Source: Acinetobacter equi (lineage in GTDB: Bacteria; Pseudomonadota; Gammaproteobacteria; Pseudomonadales; Moraxellaceae). From it: a stretch of DNA of 64,000 nt. The notes under the pieces are model-generated. The model did not search any database. It had not been told where the DNA came from and saw only the letters and a list, made by a program, of their open reading frames with translations. This document shows, one piece after another, positions 38,106-48,054 of this stretch (position 1 is its first letter; the number at the start of each line of letters is the position of its first letter). The stretch spans positions 2,914,001 to 2,978,000 of the forward strand of contig NZ_CP012808.1 in assembly GCF_001307195.1 (NCBI RefSeq), written 5' to 3'. The position numbers were made by a program, and so were the translations under genes.

Positions 38106-38425
38106 AACAGCAAGATGATTTCTTAAAAAAAGTGACTTCCAAACTTGATAATTTGGCTCAGCAGCATCAAGCTAAGCCAATGATCATGAATCATGTTTTA
38201 AAACATATTCAAGATAAAAAAACATCCCGTTTTGGCTTATTTAAAATGTCAGGTTTTGCTATGGCAGCTGCATTAGCAGGACTCATTATTTTACCTAATT
38301 CATCAGAATTAATACCAAAACCTAAGAATCAAGTGGTTATTTCACCAAAACTTTCCCCTCAAATGGTTGAGGATTTAGAAATGTTAATGGTGTTTGGTGA
38401 GGAAAAAGTTCCACATGGCAGCTAA
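38102..38425 (+). CDS. Small membrane protein, candidate anti-sigma factor (DUF3619-like position)
   Basis: A 107-residue protein with about 45 cytoplasmic-type residues, one membrane helix (FKMSGFAMAAALAGLIILPN) and about 40 residues beyond it. It overlaps the sigma-factor gene by 4 bp and the DUF3106 gene by 11 bp. In betaproteobacteria the same slot, between an ECF sigma gene and a DUF3106 gene, is held by a DUF3619 protein. No classic anti-sigma zinc motif is present (no HxxxCxxC), so the anti-sigma role is a hypothesis from topology and position. Confidence 0.75.
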   Translation: MKQQDDFLKKVTSKLDNLAQQHQAKPMIMNHVLKHIQDKKTSRFGLFKMSGFAMAAALAGLIILPNSSELIPKPKNQVVISPKLSPQMVEDLEMLMVFGEEKVPHGS

Positions 38426-38813
38426 AAAAATTGTTCTTGCCTTTTGTGCCATTGGATTCTTGCAAACAAGTTTTGCAGGATTTGAACGCTTTTGGTTTTT
38501 CTCTAAAAATCCAGAACCAGAAATCACAAATTCTTGGGAAAATTTGAGTGAGGAAGAACAGCAAGCATTAATTAAGCGTTATCAATCTCTTAAAGAAGTG
38601 CCTGATGAAACAAGCAATGCCTTACAACAGCGCATGGATTGGTTTTCACAATTACCAGACACAGAAAAACAAAAAATGCGTGAAGCATGGCAAAAAATGA
38701 GCTTGCAGGAACGAAAAGACTTAGCACATCGCTTAGAGAAAGCAAATCCTGAAAATCGTGCTCAAATCAGAAATGAATATATCAATAAATATAAGCAGCC
38801 TGACACCAATTAA
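38415..38813 (+). CDS. Exported DUF3106-family protein
   Basis: A 132-residue exported protein: signal peptide MAAKKIVLAFCAIGFLQTSF then AGFERFW, and a mature helical part with repeated WxxLxxxExxxL-like segments (SWENLSEEEQQALIKRYQSL, QQRMDWFSQLPDTEKQKMRE, AWQKMSLQERKDLAHRLEKA), the DUF3106 pattern. These repeats resemble the helical hook regions of periplasmic stress sensors such as CpxP, so a folding- or metal-sensing role is possible but unproven. It is the third gene of the sigma-factor unit, with a strong terminator after it. The ATG at 38415 overlaps the previous gene by 11 bp; TTG at 38394 is less likely. Confidence 0.85.
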   Translation: MAAKKIVLAFCAIGFLQTSFAGFERFWFFSKNPEPEITNSWENLSEEEQQALIKRYQSLKEVPDETSNALQQRMDWFSQLPDTEKQKMREAWQKMSLQERKDLAHRLEKANPENRAQIRNEYINKYKQPDTN

Positions 38814-38843
38814 AAAAAGACCTCAGTACTGAGGTCTTTTTTA
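38813..38843. terminator. Bidirectional terminator
   Basis: A perfect 13-bp stem (38813-38825 with 38830-38842) and 4-nt loop with A and T runs on the two sides, between the DUF3106 gene and the convergent hda gene. Confidence 0.9.
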
Positions 38844-38856
38844 CTATATTAGAAAA

Positions 38857-39570
38857 TCAATTCTGTACTTGATATTCATCGATCAGTGCATAAATTTGTC
38901 GAAGATTTGTGCCATTCAACTTAATTCTATCACCTTTTAGTAACTGTACTAATTTCTCCAGCACTTGTAATAATACTGAGGTTTGATGAGGACCGTTAAT
39001 CAACAAATGATCAATAATTTGCTGATCAATATGAATTCCGCGCCTTTCAAGTACAGAGTTAACTAAAGCAATACGATCTGCGAATAAGCTTCCATTAGGA
39101 ACTTTTACGCTAACAGCCTGAGTCAATCGAGATTGTAAATCTGGAAGCTCTAATTTTAATTCAATTGGAGCAAACCGTGATGAGAAAACAAGTTGCCCAC
39201 CAACCTCATTACTATAGTTAATAAGGTGAAAAACTGCACGCTGCCAATGTGGAACACCACTAATTGCTTCAATATCATCTAGTGCTACTAAATCATATTG
39301 ATCTAATGATGTAATTGCTTCAGTTGGAGCATCCAACAACTCCAATAAAGAAACTTTTATTGCTGTTTTTCCAGTTTCTAAATAAGAATCACAAATTGCT
39401 GAAAGTAAGTGACTTTTCCCACTACCCGCAGGTCCATAGACGTAAAATCTATTCACTAAGCCAGCATGTAACTGCCTCACTGCATCTATCACATGCCCCC
39501 ATCCTGGACCCGAAAAATCGCTAATTCGAGCATCAAGCTGTGGTTCAATATCAAGTTGCAATTGACGCAT
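38857..39570 (-). CDS. hda: DnaA-related regulatory ATPase Hda
   Basis: A 237-residue AAA+ protein homologous to the DnaA ATPase domain but lacking the DnaA DNA-binding domain. Walker A is YGPAGSGKSHLLSA, Walker B is YDLVALDDIEAI, and the sensor/arginine finger region is FSSRFAPIELKLELPDLQSR. The N-terminus MRQLQLDIEPQLD contains the QLxL-type clamp-binding motif (QLQLDI). Hda with the DNA clamp promotes ATP hydrolysis by DnaA to prevent over-initiation. It follows the PerM-type gene in the same direction with a 15-bp gap. Confidence 0.92.
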   Translation of the reverse strand: MRQLQLDIEPQLDARISDFSGPGWGHVIDAVRQLHAGLVNRFYVYGPAGSGKSHLLSAICDSYLETGKTAIKVSLLELLDAPTEAITSLDQYDLVALDDIEAISGVPHWQRAVFHLINYSNEVGGQLVFSSRFAPIELKLELPDLQSRLTQAVSVKVPNGSLFADRIALVNSVLERRGIHIDQQIIDHLLINGPHQTSVLLQVLEKLVQLLKGDRIKLNGTNLRQIYALIDEYQVQN

Positions 39571-39585
39571 ATATACTGTTTTTCC

Positions 39586-40824
39586 TTAACGTTGATCTTT
39601 ATTATCGGCTTCTTCAATTTTAACTGATTTTTCCGAGACTTGCTCAGAATTTCCTTGTGAGTTATGTAGTTCGATAGAGACATCAAAATTTGCTGTTTCT
39701 ATATTTGCAGACTCTATATGAATTGAGTTTGATGATGCATCAGACAATATTGAACTTTCTTTACCATAGATTTGAGATTGTTCATAAAACTCACGCAAAT
39801 GACGTAACAGCACCACAATAACAGCAGCGACAGGCAATGCGATTAACATACCTAAAAAACCACCCAATTGCGCACCTGCAAGTACAGCAAAAACAACAGC
39901 AACAGGTGAAAGTCCAATTTTATCGCCTAAAAGGAAAGGCTGTAAAATATAGCCTTCTACTGCTTGACCAATTAAAAAAACAATACCAACTAAGGCAAAA
40001 TGCATCCAATCCAAGCCAAATTGGAAGAATGTTGCAACACCAGCTGCAATAATACCAACTGCAAATCCTAAATAAGGAATAATACTTGCTAAACCAGCAA
40101 CCATTCCTATAATCAGTCCGACCTCTAAACCAATAATTTGTAGTCCTACAGCATAAATAACACCCAGTAATACCATCACCAAAAATTGACCTTTTACAAA
40201 GGCACCTAAAACTTGATGACATTCTTGAACAATTTGTAATATGCCTTTTTCATGCTGACGTGGAATCAATCTATGGAAACTTTCAAGCATTCGATTCCAA
40301 TCTAATAAGAAATAAAATGTGATCACAGGAATAAGAACAATTGTTCCACCTACCTGAATAAAGTTAAGTCCAGACTGAGCTACCCTCAATGCAAGTGTTT
40401 GAATACTATCAACACTATAATTCGTTTGGATATATTCCATAACAGACTTTGACATTTGATCTGTATCTATTTCCAAAGGAACTAAATTAAAGGTTTTAGA
40501 TAACCAAGGTAGAAAATCGTAATTAACCCAATGAATCGCTCTAGGAATATTACCTTTTGCATACATGAGTTGTTCCCAAATTAGAGGAACCAAATACCAC
40601 ATTGCCCATGTTACAACACATCCAATTCCAATAAATACTAAACTAATTGATAACCATCTTGGCAAACCAATTTTATGAAGTTTATTAACCAATGGGCTAA
40701 ATAAGTACGCAATAAAAAATGCACCCACAAATGGAATCAATACAGGTTTTAATAAATATAAAACCCATAAAATCAGTGCAATTGAACACAGAATAAAAAT
40801 GCGACGTAAGGAACGATCTACCAT
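39586..40824 (-). CDS. AI-2E/PerM-family transporter
   Basis: A 412-residue polytopic membrane protein of the PerM/TqsA/AI-2E family, with about eight membrane helices. Typical segments are LLKPVLIPFVGAFFIAYLFS near the start, the IPVITFYFLLDWNRM block, and ASIIPYLGFAVGI with LSPVAVVFAVLAGAQLGGFL in the second half. The last 60 residues are hydrophilic, rich in Ser, Glu and Asn. Members export small molecules or act as Na+/H+ antiporters; the substrate here is unknown. It is divergent from purM and precedes hda, the usual gammaproteobacterial order. Confidence 0.88.
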   Translation of the reverse strand: MVDRSLRRIFILCSIALILWVLYLLKPVLIPFVGAFFIAYLFSPLVNKLHKIGLPRWLSISLVFIGIGCVVTWAMWYLVPLIWEQLMYAKGNIPRAIHWVNYDFLPWLSKTFNLVPLEIDTDQMSKSVMEYIQTNYSVDSIQTLALRVAQSGLNFIQVGGTIVLIPVITFYFLLDWNRMLESFHRLIPRQHEKGILQIVQECHQVLGAFVKGQFLVMVLLGVIYAVGLQIIGLEVGLIIGMVAGLASIIPYLGFAVGIIAAGVATFFQFGLDWMHFALVGIVFLIGQAVEGYILQPFLLGDKIGLSPVAVVFAVLAGAQLGGFLGMLIALPVAAVIVVLLRHLREFYEQSQIYGKESSILSDASSNSIHIESANIETANFDVSIELHNSQGNSEQVSEKSVKIEEADNKDQR

Positions 40825-40926
40825 TGATGTTCGCCTTTTTTAGGATTATTCATTATAGAACAAAAAATATTTCAATTAAGATACCATTTTAGCGCAGAAA
40901 TAACATAAGAGTTTCATATATTCGGG

Positions 40927-40932
40927 TATAAT
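40927..40932 (+). promoter_or_regulatory. Candidate -10 element of purM
   Basis: A consensus TATAAT lies 27 bases before the purM ATG, in the motif CGGGTATAATCGCC. The sequence 17 bp upstream is not a good -35. Confidence 0.55.
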
Positions 40933-40958
40933 CGCCACGCGAATGCGGAGACTTCATT

Positions 40959-42029
40959 ATGAGCAACTCAACTTCTACCCCAAACACTGGTTTAAGCTAC
41001 AAAGATGCAGGTGTCGATATCGAAGCGGGCGACTTATTAGTCGATCGTATCAAATCTGTTGCCAAACGCACATCACGTCCTGAAGTAATGGGCGGTTTAG
41101 GTGGCTTTGGTGCACTTTGTAAAATTCCTAAAGGTTATGAAGAACCTGTTCTCGTATCTGGCACGGATGGTGTAGGTACAAAATTACGTTTAGCACTCAA
41201 CTTGAATCGTCATGACACAATTGGTCAAGATTTAGTTGCAATGTGTGTAAACGATCTTCTTGTATGTGGTGCAGAGCCACTATTTTTCTTAGACTACTAT
41301 GCAACTGGTCACTTAAATGTTGATGTTGCTGCAAATGTTGTAACTGGTATTGGTGCTGGTTGTGAACTTGCTGGCTGTGCATTAGTAGGTGGTGAAACTG
41401 CTGAAATGCCGGGTATGTATGAAGGCGAAGATTATGATCTTGCGGGTTTCTGCGTAGGTGTAGTTGAGCAAAGCAAAATTATTGATGGCTCAAAAGTTAA
41501 AGCAGGTGATGTTTTAATTGGTGTTGCATCATCTGGTGCTCACTCAAATGGTTACTCACTGCTTCGTAAAATTTTAGATGTTAAGAATATCGACTTAACA
41601 CAACTTGTTGATGGTCGCCCTCTTGCAGATGCAGCAATGGAACCAACTCGTATTTATGTAAAACCTATTCTTGAACTTCTTAAACAAGTAGATGTTCATG
41701 CAATGGCACATATTACTGGTGGCGGTTTACCTGGTAATCTTCCTCGTGTATTACCAAATGGCGCACAAGCAATTGTGAATGAATCATCTTGGGAATGGCC
41801 AGAATTATTCAAACTTCTTCAAAAAGAAGGTAGTGTTGAACAATTCGAAATGTACCGCACATTTAACTGTGGTGTAGGTATGGTTCTTGTTGTAGATGAG
41901 ACCGAAGCAGACAAAACTGTCGAATTACTTAACCATCTTGGCGAAAAAGCTTGGGTTATGGGTCATATTGCAGACAATGCTGAATCTGTTGCAGGTGCTG
42001 ACGAAAAAATCCGCGTGATTTTTGCGTAA
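40959..42029 (+). CDS. purM: Phosphoribosylformylglycinamidine cyclo-ligase
   Basis: A 356-residue AIR synthase, the fifth step of purine synthesis. It shows the family blocks [60 protein letters not shown] and [20 protein letters not shown] for ATP and substrate binding. GGAG precedes the ATG. purN starts 6 bp after the stop, so purMN are co-transcribed. Confidence 0.97.
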   Translation: MSNSTSTPNTGLSYKDAGVDIEAGDLLVDRIKSVAKRTSRPEVMGGLGGFGALCKIPKGYEEPVLVSGTDGVGTKLRLALNLNRHDTIGQDLVAMCVNDLLVCGAEPLFFLDYYATGHLNVDVAANVVTGIGAGCELAGCALVGGETAEMPGMYEGEDYDLAGFCVGVVEQSKIIDGSKVKAGDVLIGVASSGAHSNGYSLLRKILDVKNIDLTQLVDGRPLADAAMEPTRIYVKPILELLKQVDVHAMAHITGGGLPGNLPRVLPNGAQAIVNESSWEWPELFKLLQKEGSVEQFEMYRTFNCGVGMVLVVDETEADKTVELLNHLGEKAWVMGHIADNAESVAGADEKIRVIFA

Positions 42030-42035
42030 TCTCCC

Positions 42036-42665
42036 ATGATTAAAATTGCTGTACTCGTTTCTGGTAGTGGAAGTAATCTCCAAGCACTGATTGATGCAAA
42101 TCTCTCAGGACAAATTGTTGGTGTTATTTCCAATAAACCAGAAGCATATGCTTTGGAACGTGCACAACGTGCAGGAATCCAAACTGCAGTCATTGAACAT
42201 AAGCAATATCCTAATCGTGAAGCATTTGATGATGTTATGCATCAACAACTGCTTGATTGGGGTGTTGACTTAGTTGTGTTAGCTGGTTTTATGCGCATTT
42301 TAAGCGCAAAATTTGTGAGTGCTTGGGAAGGAAAGATGATTAACATCCATCCTTCACTATTACCTCAATATAAAGGTATGCATACACATCAGCGTGTACT
42401 CAAAACTGGTGATTTATATCACGGCTGTACTGTTCATTACGTCACAGCAGAATTAGATGCTGGTCAAGCTCTAGCACAAGGTGTATTAAAAGTATCGTAT
42501 CATGATACTACTGAGACTTTAGCCCTTCGTGTCCATGAACTGGAGCATTTGATTTATCCTCAGGTTGTTGAATGGATTTGTAACCAGACTATTCAGCACA
42601 CCTCAAATGGCGTACTCTATCGTGGGAAAGTAATAAAAGCACCTGTTCAATTTTGCAAAATTTAA
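42036..42665 (+). CDS. purN: Phosphoribosylglycinamide formyltransferase
   Basis: A 209-residue GAR transformylase using 10-formyltetrahydrofolate. Visible are the N-terminal phosphate-binding loop VSGSGSNLQALID, the catalytic Asn-His block in MINIHPSLLPQYKG and the late Asp in VTAELDAGQALAQGVL. It follows purM in an operon and ends with a very long perfect hairpin. Confidence 0.96.
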   Translation: MIKIAVLVSGSGSNLQALIDANLSGQIVGVISNKPEAYALERAQRAGIQTAVIEHKQYPNREAFDDVMHQQLLDWGVDLVVLAGFMRILSAKFVSAWEGKMINIHPSLLPQYKGMHTHQRVLKTGDLYHGCTVHYVTAELDAGQALAQGVLKVSYHDTTETLALRVHELEHLIYPQVVEWICNQTIQHTSNGVLYRGKVIKAPVQFCKI

Positions 42666-42672
42666 AAAATAT

Positions 42673-42716
42673 AAATCATAAAAAAACGCATCCTCGGATG
42701 CGTTTTTTTATGATTT
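42673..42716. terminator. Bidirectional terminator with 21-bp perfect arms
   Basis: Positions 42673-42693 and 42696-42716 are perfect inverted copies, including A and T tracts on each side. It separates convergent purN and the alpha/beta hydrolase gene and should work on both strands. Confidence 0.92.
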
Positions 42717-42727
42717 ACAAACTTAAC

Positions 42728-43531
42728 TTATTGCGATTGTTCTATTATTAATGTCTTAATTAACTCGACCACTTCCACTGGATATTCTAATGGGAACATA
42801 TGACCACCAGATGTAATAGTAAATGGAATATCAAATTTACGCTTAACTTGTTGTGGAAACTTTCGCACTAAAAATGGACTATTTTCTGCAACAACCAACT
42901 GCATAGGTACCTTTGGCTTTTGTTGAGGTAACCACCATGAAGATGGATTTGTTCTAAAAATATTCACTTCATCCATTTTAGGAATCGTCAATTGAACACC
43001 ACCACGTACGTGATCTTCAGTTAAGGCATAATCAATATATGCTTGAAAACAATCTTCATCAAAGTTTTGATAAAATGCCTTAGGACGTAAAAGCTCTGCA
43101 GCTTGTTCTTTAGAATCCCAATGATCACGACGACGTTTTGATAAACCTGCCGGTGAAAGCTTATCCAATATTTTCAATTTGAAAGTTTGAACTACATTCA
43201 ACAAAAATGCATCTTTCCCCATAATTAACGGAGGATCTAGCATAATCACTTGTTCAAATAACTCTGGTCGCTTTAGTGCTGCTTGAAAAGTCAGAACAGA
43301 CCCTAAGGAATGCCCTAAGCCAATTACTTTACGGCCATTTGATTGTTGAACAATACTATCAATCACTTGCTCGGTTAAACTTTCCCAGTGAGAATCGATT
43401 GGATAACGCTTATCAGGTCCAAGTAAAGGGACATAAATAATGTCATATTCATCTTTAAGTAAATCAAATAACTTCTGATATACCAAAGATGGTACGCCAT
43501 TGGCGTGCGCAAAATGAATTAATGGTTTCAT
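42728..43531 (-). CDS. Alpha/beta hydrolase
   Basis: A 267-residue soluble alpha/beta hydrolase without a signal peptide. The oxyanion strand is FAHANGVPS and the nucleophile elbow is GLGHSLGSVLTF with Ser in GHSLG; a late His is in TSGGHMFPLE. The substrate is unknown. It overlaps the end of the sppA-like gene by 4 bp, so the two are translationally coupled. Confidence 0.85.
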   Translation of the reverse strand: MKPLIHFAHANGVPSLVYQKLFDLLKDEYDIIYVPLLGPDKRYPIDSHWESLTEQVIDSIVQQSNGRKVIGLGHSLGSVLTFQAALKRPELFEQVIMLDPPLIMGKDAFLLNVVQTFKLKILDKLSPAGLSKRRRDHWDSKEQAAELLRPKAFYQNFDEDCFQAYIDYALTEDHVRGGVQLTIPKMDEVNIFRTNPSSWWLPQQKPKVPMQLVVAENSPFLVRKFPQQVKRKFDIPFTITSGGHMFPLEYPVEVVELIKTLIIEQSQ

Positions 43532-44553
43532 TGTAATTGTGGATTACTCTGTTCAGACTGTACTTGCTTCGTTAATGAAGTTGCAAACCCTTCTCCAAGA
43601 ACTGCTCCCATTCGACCTAATACAGACTCTAGTGGACTATATTCAACAGTATAGTTAACAGTTTTATCAATTTTTAGGTCACGTTTTAATGTTTGTAAAC
43701 TACCAATCTTATCTGCAACACCTAATTTAACAGCCTGATCACCTGTCCAAAATAACCCAGAGAAAATAGCAGGATCATTTGATTTTAATTTATTTCCACG
43801 CCCTTCTTTTACAGCATTAATAAAATGTAAATGAACATCGTCTAAAACAGCTTGAACATGTGCTTTTTGTTCAGGATCGACTGGACGAGTCATTGATAGA
43901 ATATCTTTGTTATCCCCTGCTGTCATTGTACGGTCTTCAACACCTAACTTCTGCATTAAACCAGTCACACCATAATTTGGCATGATGACACCAATGGAAC
44001 CAACTAAGCTTGATGGATTCACAATAATTTCATCTGCTGCCGAAGCAATATAATATGCACCTGATGCACCTGTATCGCCAATCACTGCATAAATTTTCTT
44101 ATCTTTATACATTTTCTTTAAATATTGAATTTCTTGCCAAATTTCATCTGACTGAACAGGTGAACCACCTGGAGAATTAATATTTAAAACCACTGCTTTA
44201 CTATTTACATTTTCAAAGGCTTTTTTCAAAGATTTAATTGTATTGACACTATTTACGCTTTGTTTATCGGAAGCAATCGTTCCTACAATATCAACAACAG
44301 CAATGTGTTCACTTGTAATTGGTGCCTCTGAAGTTGCTGTACTACAACCTTTCCACATAAATAAAATAAGAATCAGAACATAAGCAAAGGTTAAACATTT
44401 AAAAAAAATGCTCCAACGACGTGTTCTTCTTTGCTCCTCTACAGAAACCAAGAGTACTTTTTCAAGTAACTTCCATTCCTGCCCCGTCGGTTGTTGTGAT
44501 GATTGTTGTATATTTTCTTGCTGGTCTTGTGGTTTAGGTGGCCAATCCGACAT
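43528..44553 (-). CDS. Signal peptide peptidase SppA-type membrane protease
   Basis: A 341-residue S49 protease with one N-terminal membrane helix (FKCLTFAYVLILILFMWKG) and a periplasmic catalytic domain. The S49 core is visible: VLNINSPGGSPVQSDEIWQE, then the serine nucleophile in IGDTGASGAYYIASAADEII and the segment SLVGSIGVIMPNYG. Members clear cut signal peptides. It is the short, single-domain type of SppA. The TTG at 44563-44565 is in frame but the ATG at 44553 is preferred (MSDWPPKPQ). Confidence 0.9.
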   Translation of the reverse strand: MSDWPPKPQDQQENIQQSSQQPTGQEWKLLEKVLLVSVEEQRRTRRWSIFFKCLTFAYVLILILFMWKGCSTATSEAPITSEHIAVVDIVGTIASDKQSVNSVNTIKSLKKAFENVNSKAVVLNINSPGGSPVQSDEIWQEIQYLKKMYKDKKIYAVIGDTGASGAYYIASAADEIIVNPSSLVGSIGVIMPNYGVTGLMQKLGVEDRTMTAGDNKDILSMTRPVDPEQKAHVQAVLDDVHLHFINAVKEGRGNKLKSNDPAIFSGLFWTGDQAVKLGVADKIGSLQTLKRDLKIDKTVNYTVEYSPLESVLGRMGAVLGEGFATSLTKQVQSEQSNPQLQ

Positions 44554-44672
44554 AAAATTATCCAAATAATAAAATTAACCTATTTGTATTATACCTACGA
44601 ATGATTTGTAAACTGTCTAATTTATATATTTTGTCCTATAATGATGCTGTTTTTTTGACTTAATTATCAAGA

Positions 44673-45608
44673 ATGTCTGAATCCAACTCAAAATCGACTG
44701 TTGCTAGACTTTTATATTTTTTCAGTAGACGTTCTTTAACTGTCTCTCGTCTTTTTGCACGTTTTTTATCTACATTAATTAATCTTCTTCATCTTACTAA
44801 AACTTCTAAAATTATTCGCTTAAATTTAGAAATTGCATTTCCAAACTTAAATCAGCACGAACGTGAAAAAATAACACGTGCAGCAATTAATAATGAAGTT
44901 ATGTCATATATGGAGTTTTTCCATATATGGGGAGCTAAAACAGAAGATAATATTAAAAGTATTCATAAAATACATGGTGAAAAACTATTACACCAAGCAC
45001 TTGCAGAAAAAAAAGGTGCCGTTTTAATTGTTCCACATTTTGGGACATGGGAAATAATGAATGCTTGGATCGCACAATATACCCAAATGACTATTATGTA
45101 TAAACCAATTAAGCACCCAATTGCTGACCAATTTGTTCGAGATGCACGAAGCAGAGAAAATGCTCATTTAGTTCCAACAGATGAAATAGGCGTAAAACAA
45201 ATTTTCAAAGCATTAAAACAAGGTGGTACAACGGTTATTCTTCCTGATCACACACCTGATCATGTTTCAGAAACAGTCCCATATTTTGGCATTCCTTTAT
45301 TTTCAAGTAATTTAAGCTCTAAACTTGTACAAAAAACAAAAGCAAAAGCCTTATTTCTTTATGCATTAAGAAATAAAAATCAAGGCTTTGATATGTATAT
45401 TGAAGAAATTAATCCTAAGATCTATGAGGTTGATGCTGAACAAGGTACACAAATTATTTTTCAGGCTTTAGAAAAGCTGATCAGTCAGTATCCCGAACAT
45501 TATCACTGGAGTTATAAACGCTTTAGTGCGAATTTAGAGTTAAAGAAAATTTACGATATTCAGACATCCGAAGCTTTGAAAAAAGTAGAACATATGCGAT
45601 TGAAATAA
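44673..45608 (+). CDS. Lipid A acyltransferase, LpxL/HtrB family
   Basis: A 311-residue inner-membrane acyltransferase that would add a secondary acyl chain to the lipid A precursor. The HX4E motif of the family is H122-FGTW-E127 (VPHFGTWEIMNAW); further blocks are IMYKPIKHPIADQFVRDAR, TTVILPDHTPDHVS and PYFGIPLFSSN. Near the end, HYHWSYKRF is the usual C-terminal motif. It could be LpxL or LpxM; the sequence alone does not decide. It is divergent from the sppA-like gene and convergent with comEC. Confidence 0.85.
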   Translation: MSESNSKSTVARLLYFFSRRSLTVSRLFARFLSTLINLLHLTKTSKIIRLNLEIAFPNLNQHEREKITRAAINNEVMSYMEFFHIWGAKTEDNIKSIHKIHGEKLLHQALAEKKGAVLIVPHFGTWEIMNAWIAQYTQMTIMYKPIKHPIADQFVRDARSRENAHLVPTDEIGVKQIFKALKQGGTTVILPDHTPDHVSETVPYFGIPLFSSNLSSKLVQKTKAKALFLYALRNKNQGFDMYIEEINPKIYEVDAEQGTQIIFQALEKLISQYPEHYHWSYKRFSANLELKKIYDIQTSEALKKVEHMRLK

Positions 45609-45617
45609 TAAATATAA

Positions 45618-48020
45618 TTATTTCTTTAACCATTTTTTTTGATTTCTTAATACTCTCAGACCCGTTTGACCAGTTTTATTTTTCTTAATTTTAATAGTTC
45701 CTACATCTGCTGTAGATAAATATGGAATATTTAAATGCTTAAGCCTTTGAATTGTTTTTCCACTTGGATGTCCATAACGATTGTCAAATCCTGCTGAAAT
45801 TAAAGCAATTTTAGGACGAATATTCTTCAAAAAATCATAAGCAGAACTATGTTGACTCCCATGATGTCCCAAAACTAAAACATCTACTTTTAAATTCGGA
45901 TATAACTGTAAAAGCTTAAATTCAGTTTCCCATCCAGCATCCCCCATGAATAAATAGTTTTGGTATGGATAAGCTTGTGCCAATTGCAAATAAATGACAC
46001 ATGACATTTCATTTTTATTAAATGGTTTTTTAGTTAAATCTTCGATATGTGGTAATAGTACTTGAATATCAATATTCGAACCTAAATCTATTTTTTTCCC
46101 TCGTTCACAAAGTTGATTATGGTCTTGATCTTCAAGAATCTCGTTTGAATATAACTGCTGAACATACAATTGATTTTTAATTTTAAAATATGCCCCACTA
46201 TGGTCTTGGTCTAAATGACTTAAAATTAAAATATCTAGTTTTCTTGAGTTTTTTATAGACAAAAATGGCAAAATAACTTGCTCACCAATACTAAACTTAT
46301 CTTCATCAAAACTTCCACCTGTATCTAACAACATTTTTTTATTCTCATTCCGAATAAAAATAGATTGTCCTTGTCCAACATCCAACAATACAAATTCAAA
46401 AGTTTCAGATGATTGCTGCCCTAAAAAAATTGGAATGATACACAAAATACTCCATGCTCTAGGCACAATTCCTTTGGGCATAAATAAAATAATTAAAGCT
46501 AAAATGAGTCCAGCTAATGCCCAAATATTTAAGTAAATCGGATATAACTGTGGATTAAAAATATCATCTAATAATTGGATGAAATGTAATAATAATGACA
46601 ACATCAAATCATTCAATTGAAATATGATTGTGCTTAAAGGTTTAAAAAAGAAATAGCTTATACCTCCAAAAATATCTAAAGGTACAATAATTAAACCAAT
46701 CCAAGGTATTGCAAACAAATTACTTAATGGCGTAATCCAGGAAATTTGATTAAAAAAGATGATCATTAATGGAAATAATGCAATAAATATTTTCCATTGA
46801 GACTCTATTAAAGCTCCAATATAGTGTTTGCATTTTTCATAAAATGAAGCTTGTTCTAACTTGTCATTTTGAATGGTTTGATAAATTCTTAATAAAATAA
46901 AACAAGCACCATAAGATAGCCAAAATGCAGCAGATAAAACACTGAAAGGATCAAAAAATAAAAGTATACAAGCACTCAAAAGTAATAAAGATAAAGGTTT
47001 AATCGATTGCTTTAATAAAATAAATAAGCTTCCCAAGATACATACTAACAAGGTTCTTAAAGCAGGAATTTCAAATCCAACATAAGCACAATAAATAATG
47101 ACACAACTCAAGAATGGATAAATGAGTAAATACTGTCTTGGAATTTTTAAATAAATATCGGGCTTAAAGCGATCAATTAAATATTGAATTAACCAGCAAA
47201 TTATAACCGCAAAAATAACAACATGAGGACCTGAAATAGCCAAAAGATGACTCATACCAAATCGCTGAAATTGTTGTTCTAAGTTTTTATCTAAAAGACT
47301 TTCATCGCCAGTTAATAAAGCTAAAGTCAAACCTTTATGACGTATTGGTTGTATCTGAATAAATTGTCTAATCAACAACCGTTGCTTTTCAATCCAAACC
47401 AAACTTTGACTTAACCATGTATCTTGCTGTTTTACATATTGCATATAACCGAACTGTTGAACTTCTTGTGGGGAAATTTCTTCAAATGTAGAAACTTTTA
47501 AATTTCCCATAATATTCTGCTGGATGTACCATTTTTCTATATCAAAGCTACCATCTGTCGCATAACCATGCGCTGGTCTAAGCTTTCCTGATACACGAAA
47601 ATACTTGCCCAGCTCAAAATCACCTTGATCTAATTCAACAGATGAAAACCACTGAACAGGTTTAGACTTTCTATTCAATACTTCTATTTTTTGCTGGAAG
47701 GAATTTTCTCTTAATTCAGAAATATGCTTAACATAAATTAAAACAGTAACGTCTTCGACCTGCTTTTCTCTTAATTCCAGCCTTTGCACTAAATGATGAT
47801 CTGCATAATTTAACCCTAGAACAAGACTTAAAATAAATGCGCTTGAACAGCATAAGAACTTAAACAGATATGTACTTATTTTTCGATAAAATATCAATTC
47901 TAAAAAAAGAAAAATAAATAGAAGAATATTAACAGGGAGCGATAGCTCTAAAATTGAAGTAAATGCCTGCCCCATACAAGCAATACCAATAATCCAACCG
48001 AATGCAATGAAATAAAACAT
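45618..48020 (-). CDS. comEC: ComEC/Rec2 DNA-uptake channel
   Basis: An 800-residue membrane protein for importing single-stranded DNA across the inner membrane during natural transformation. The order is N-terminal helices and an OB-type domain, the competence domain (RHKGLTLALLTGDESLLDKN and MSHLLAISGPHVVIFAVIIC, the latter typical) with several helices, and a C-terminal metallo-beta-lactamase-like domain (LLDVGQGQSIFIRN, ILSHLDQDHSGAYF, LVLGHHGSQHSSAYDFLKNI, FDNRYGHPSGKTIQRL). The last ligand set looks complete. It is not linked to other competence genes here. It lies downstream of lolD with its own likely promoter. Confidence 0.93.
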   Translation of the reverse strand: MFYFIAFGWIIGIACMGQAFTSILELSLPVNILLFIFLFLELIFYRKISTYLFKFLCCSSAFILSLVLGLNYADHHLVQRLELREKQVEDVTVLIYVKHISELRENSFQQKIEVLNRKSKPVQWFSSVELDQGDFELGKYFRVSGKLRPAHGYATDGSFDIEKWYIQQNIMGNLKVSTFEEISPQEVQQFGYMQYVKQQDTWLSQSLVWIEKQRLLIRQFIQIQPIRHKGLTLALLTGDESLLDKNLEQQFQRFGMSHLLAISGPHVVIFAVIICWLIQYLIDRFKPDIYLKIPRQYLLIYPFLSCVIIYCAYVGFEIPALRTLLVCILGSLFILLKQSIKPLSLLLLSACILLFFDPFSVLSAAFWLSYGACFILLRIYQTIQNDKLEQASFYEKCKHYIGALIESQWKIFIALFPLMIIFFNQISWITPLSNLFAIPWIGLIIVPLDIFGGISYFFFKPLSTIIFQLNDLMLSLLLHFIQLLDDIFNPQLYPIYLNIWALAGLILALIILFMPKGIVPRAWSILCIIPIFLGQQSSETFEFVLLDVGQGQSIFIRNENKKMLLDTGGSFDEDKFSIGEQVILPFLSIKNSRKLDILILSHLDQDHSGAYFKIKNQLYVQQLYSNEILEDQDHNQLCERGKKIDLGSNIDIQVLLPHIEDLTKKPFNKNEMSCVIYLQLAQAYPYQNYLFMGDAGWETEFKLLQLYPNLKVDVLVLGHHGSQHSSAYDFLKNIRPKIALISAGFDNRYGHPSGKTIQRLKHLNIPYLSTADVGTIKIKKNKTGQTGLRVLRNQKKWLKK

Positions 48021-48054
48021 TTTTTATTTTTCTTATTCTTTTGTAGATATCATA

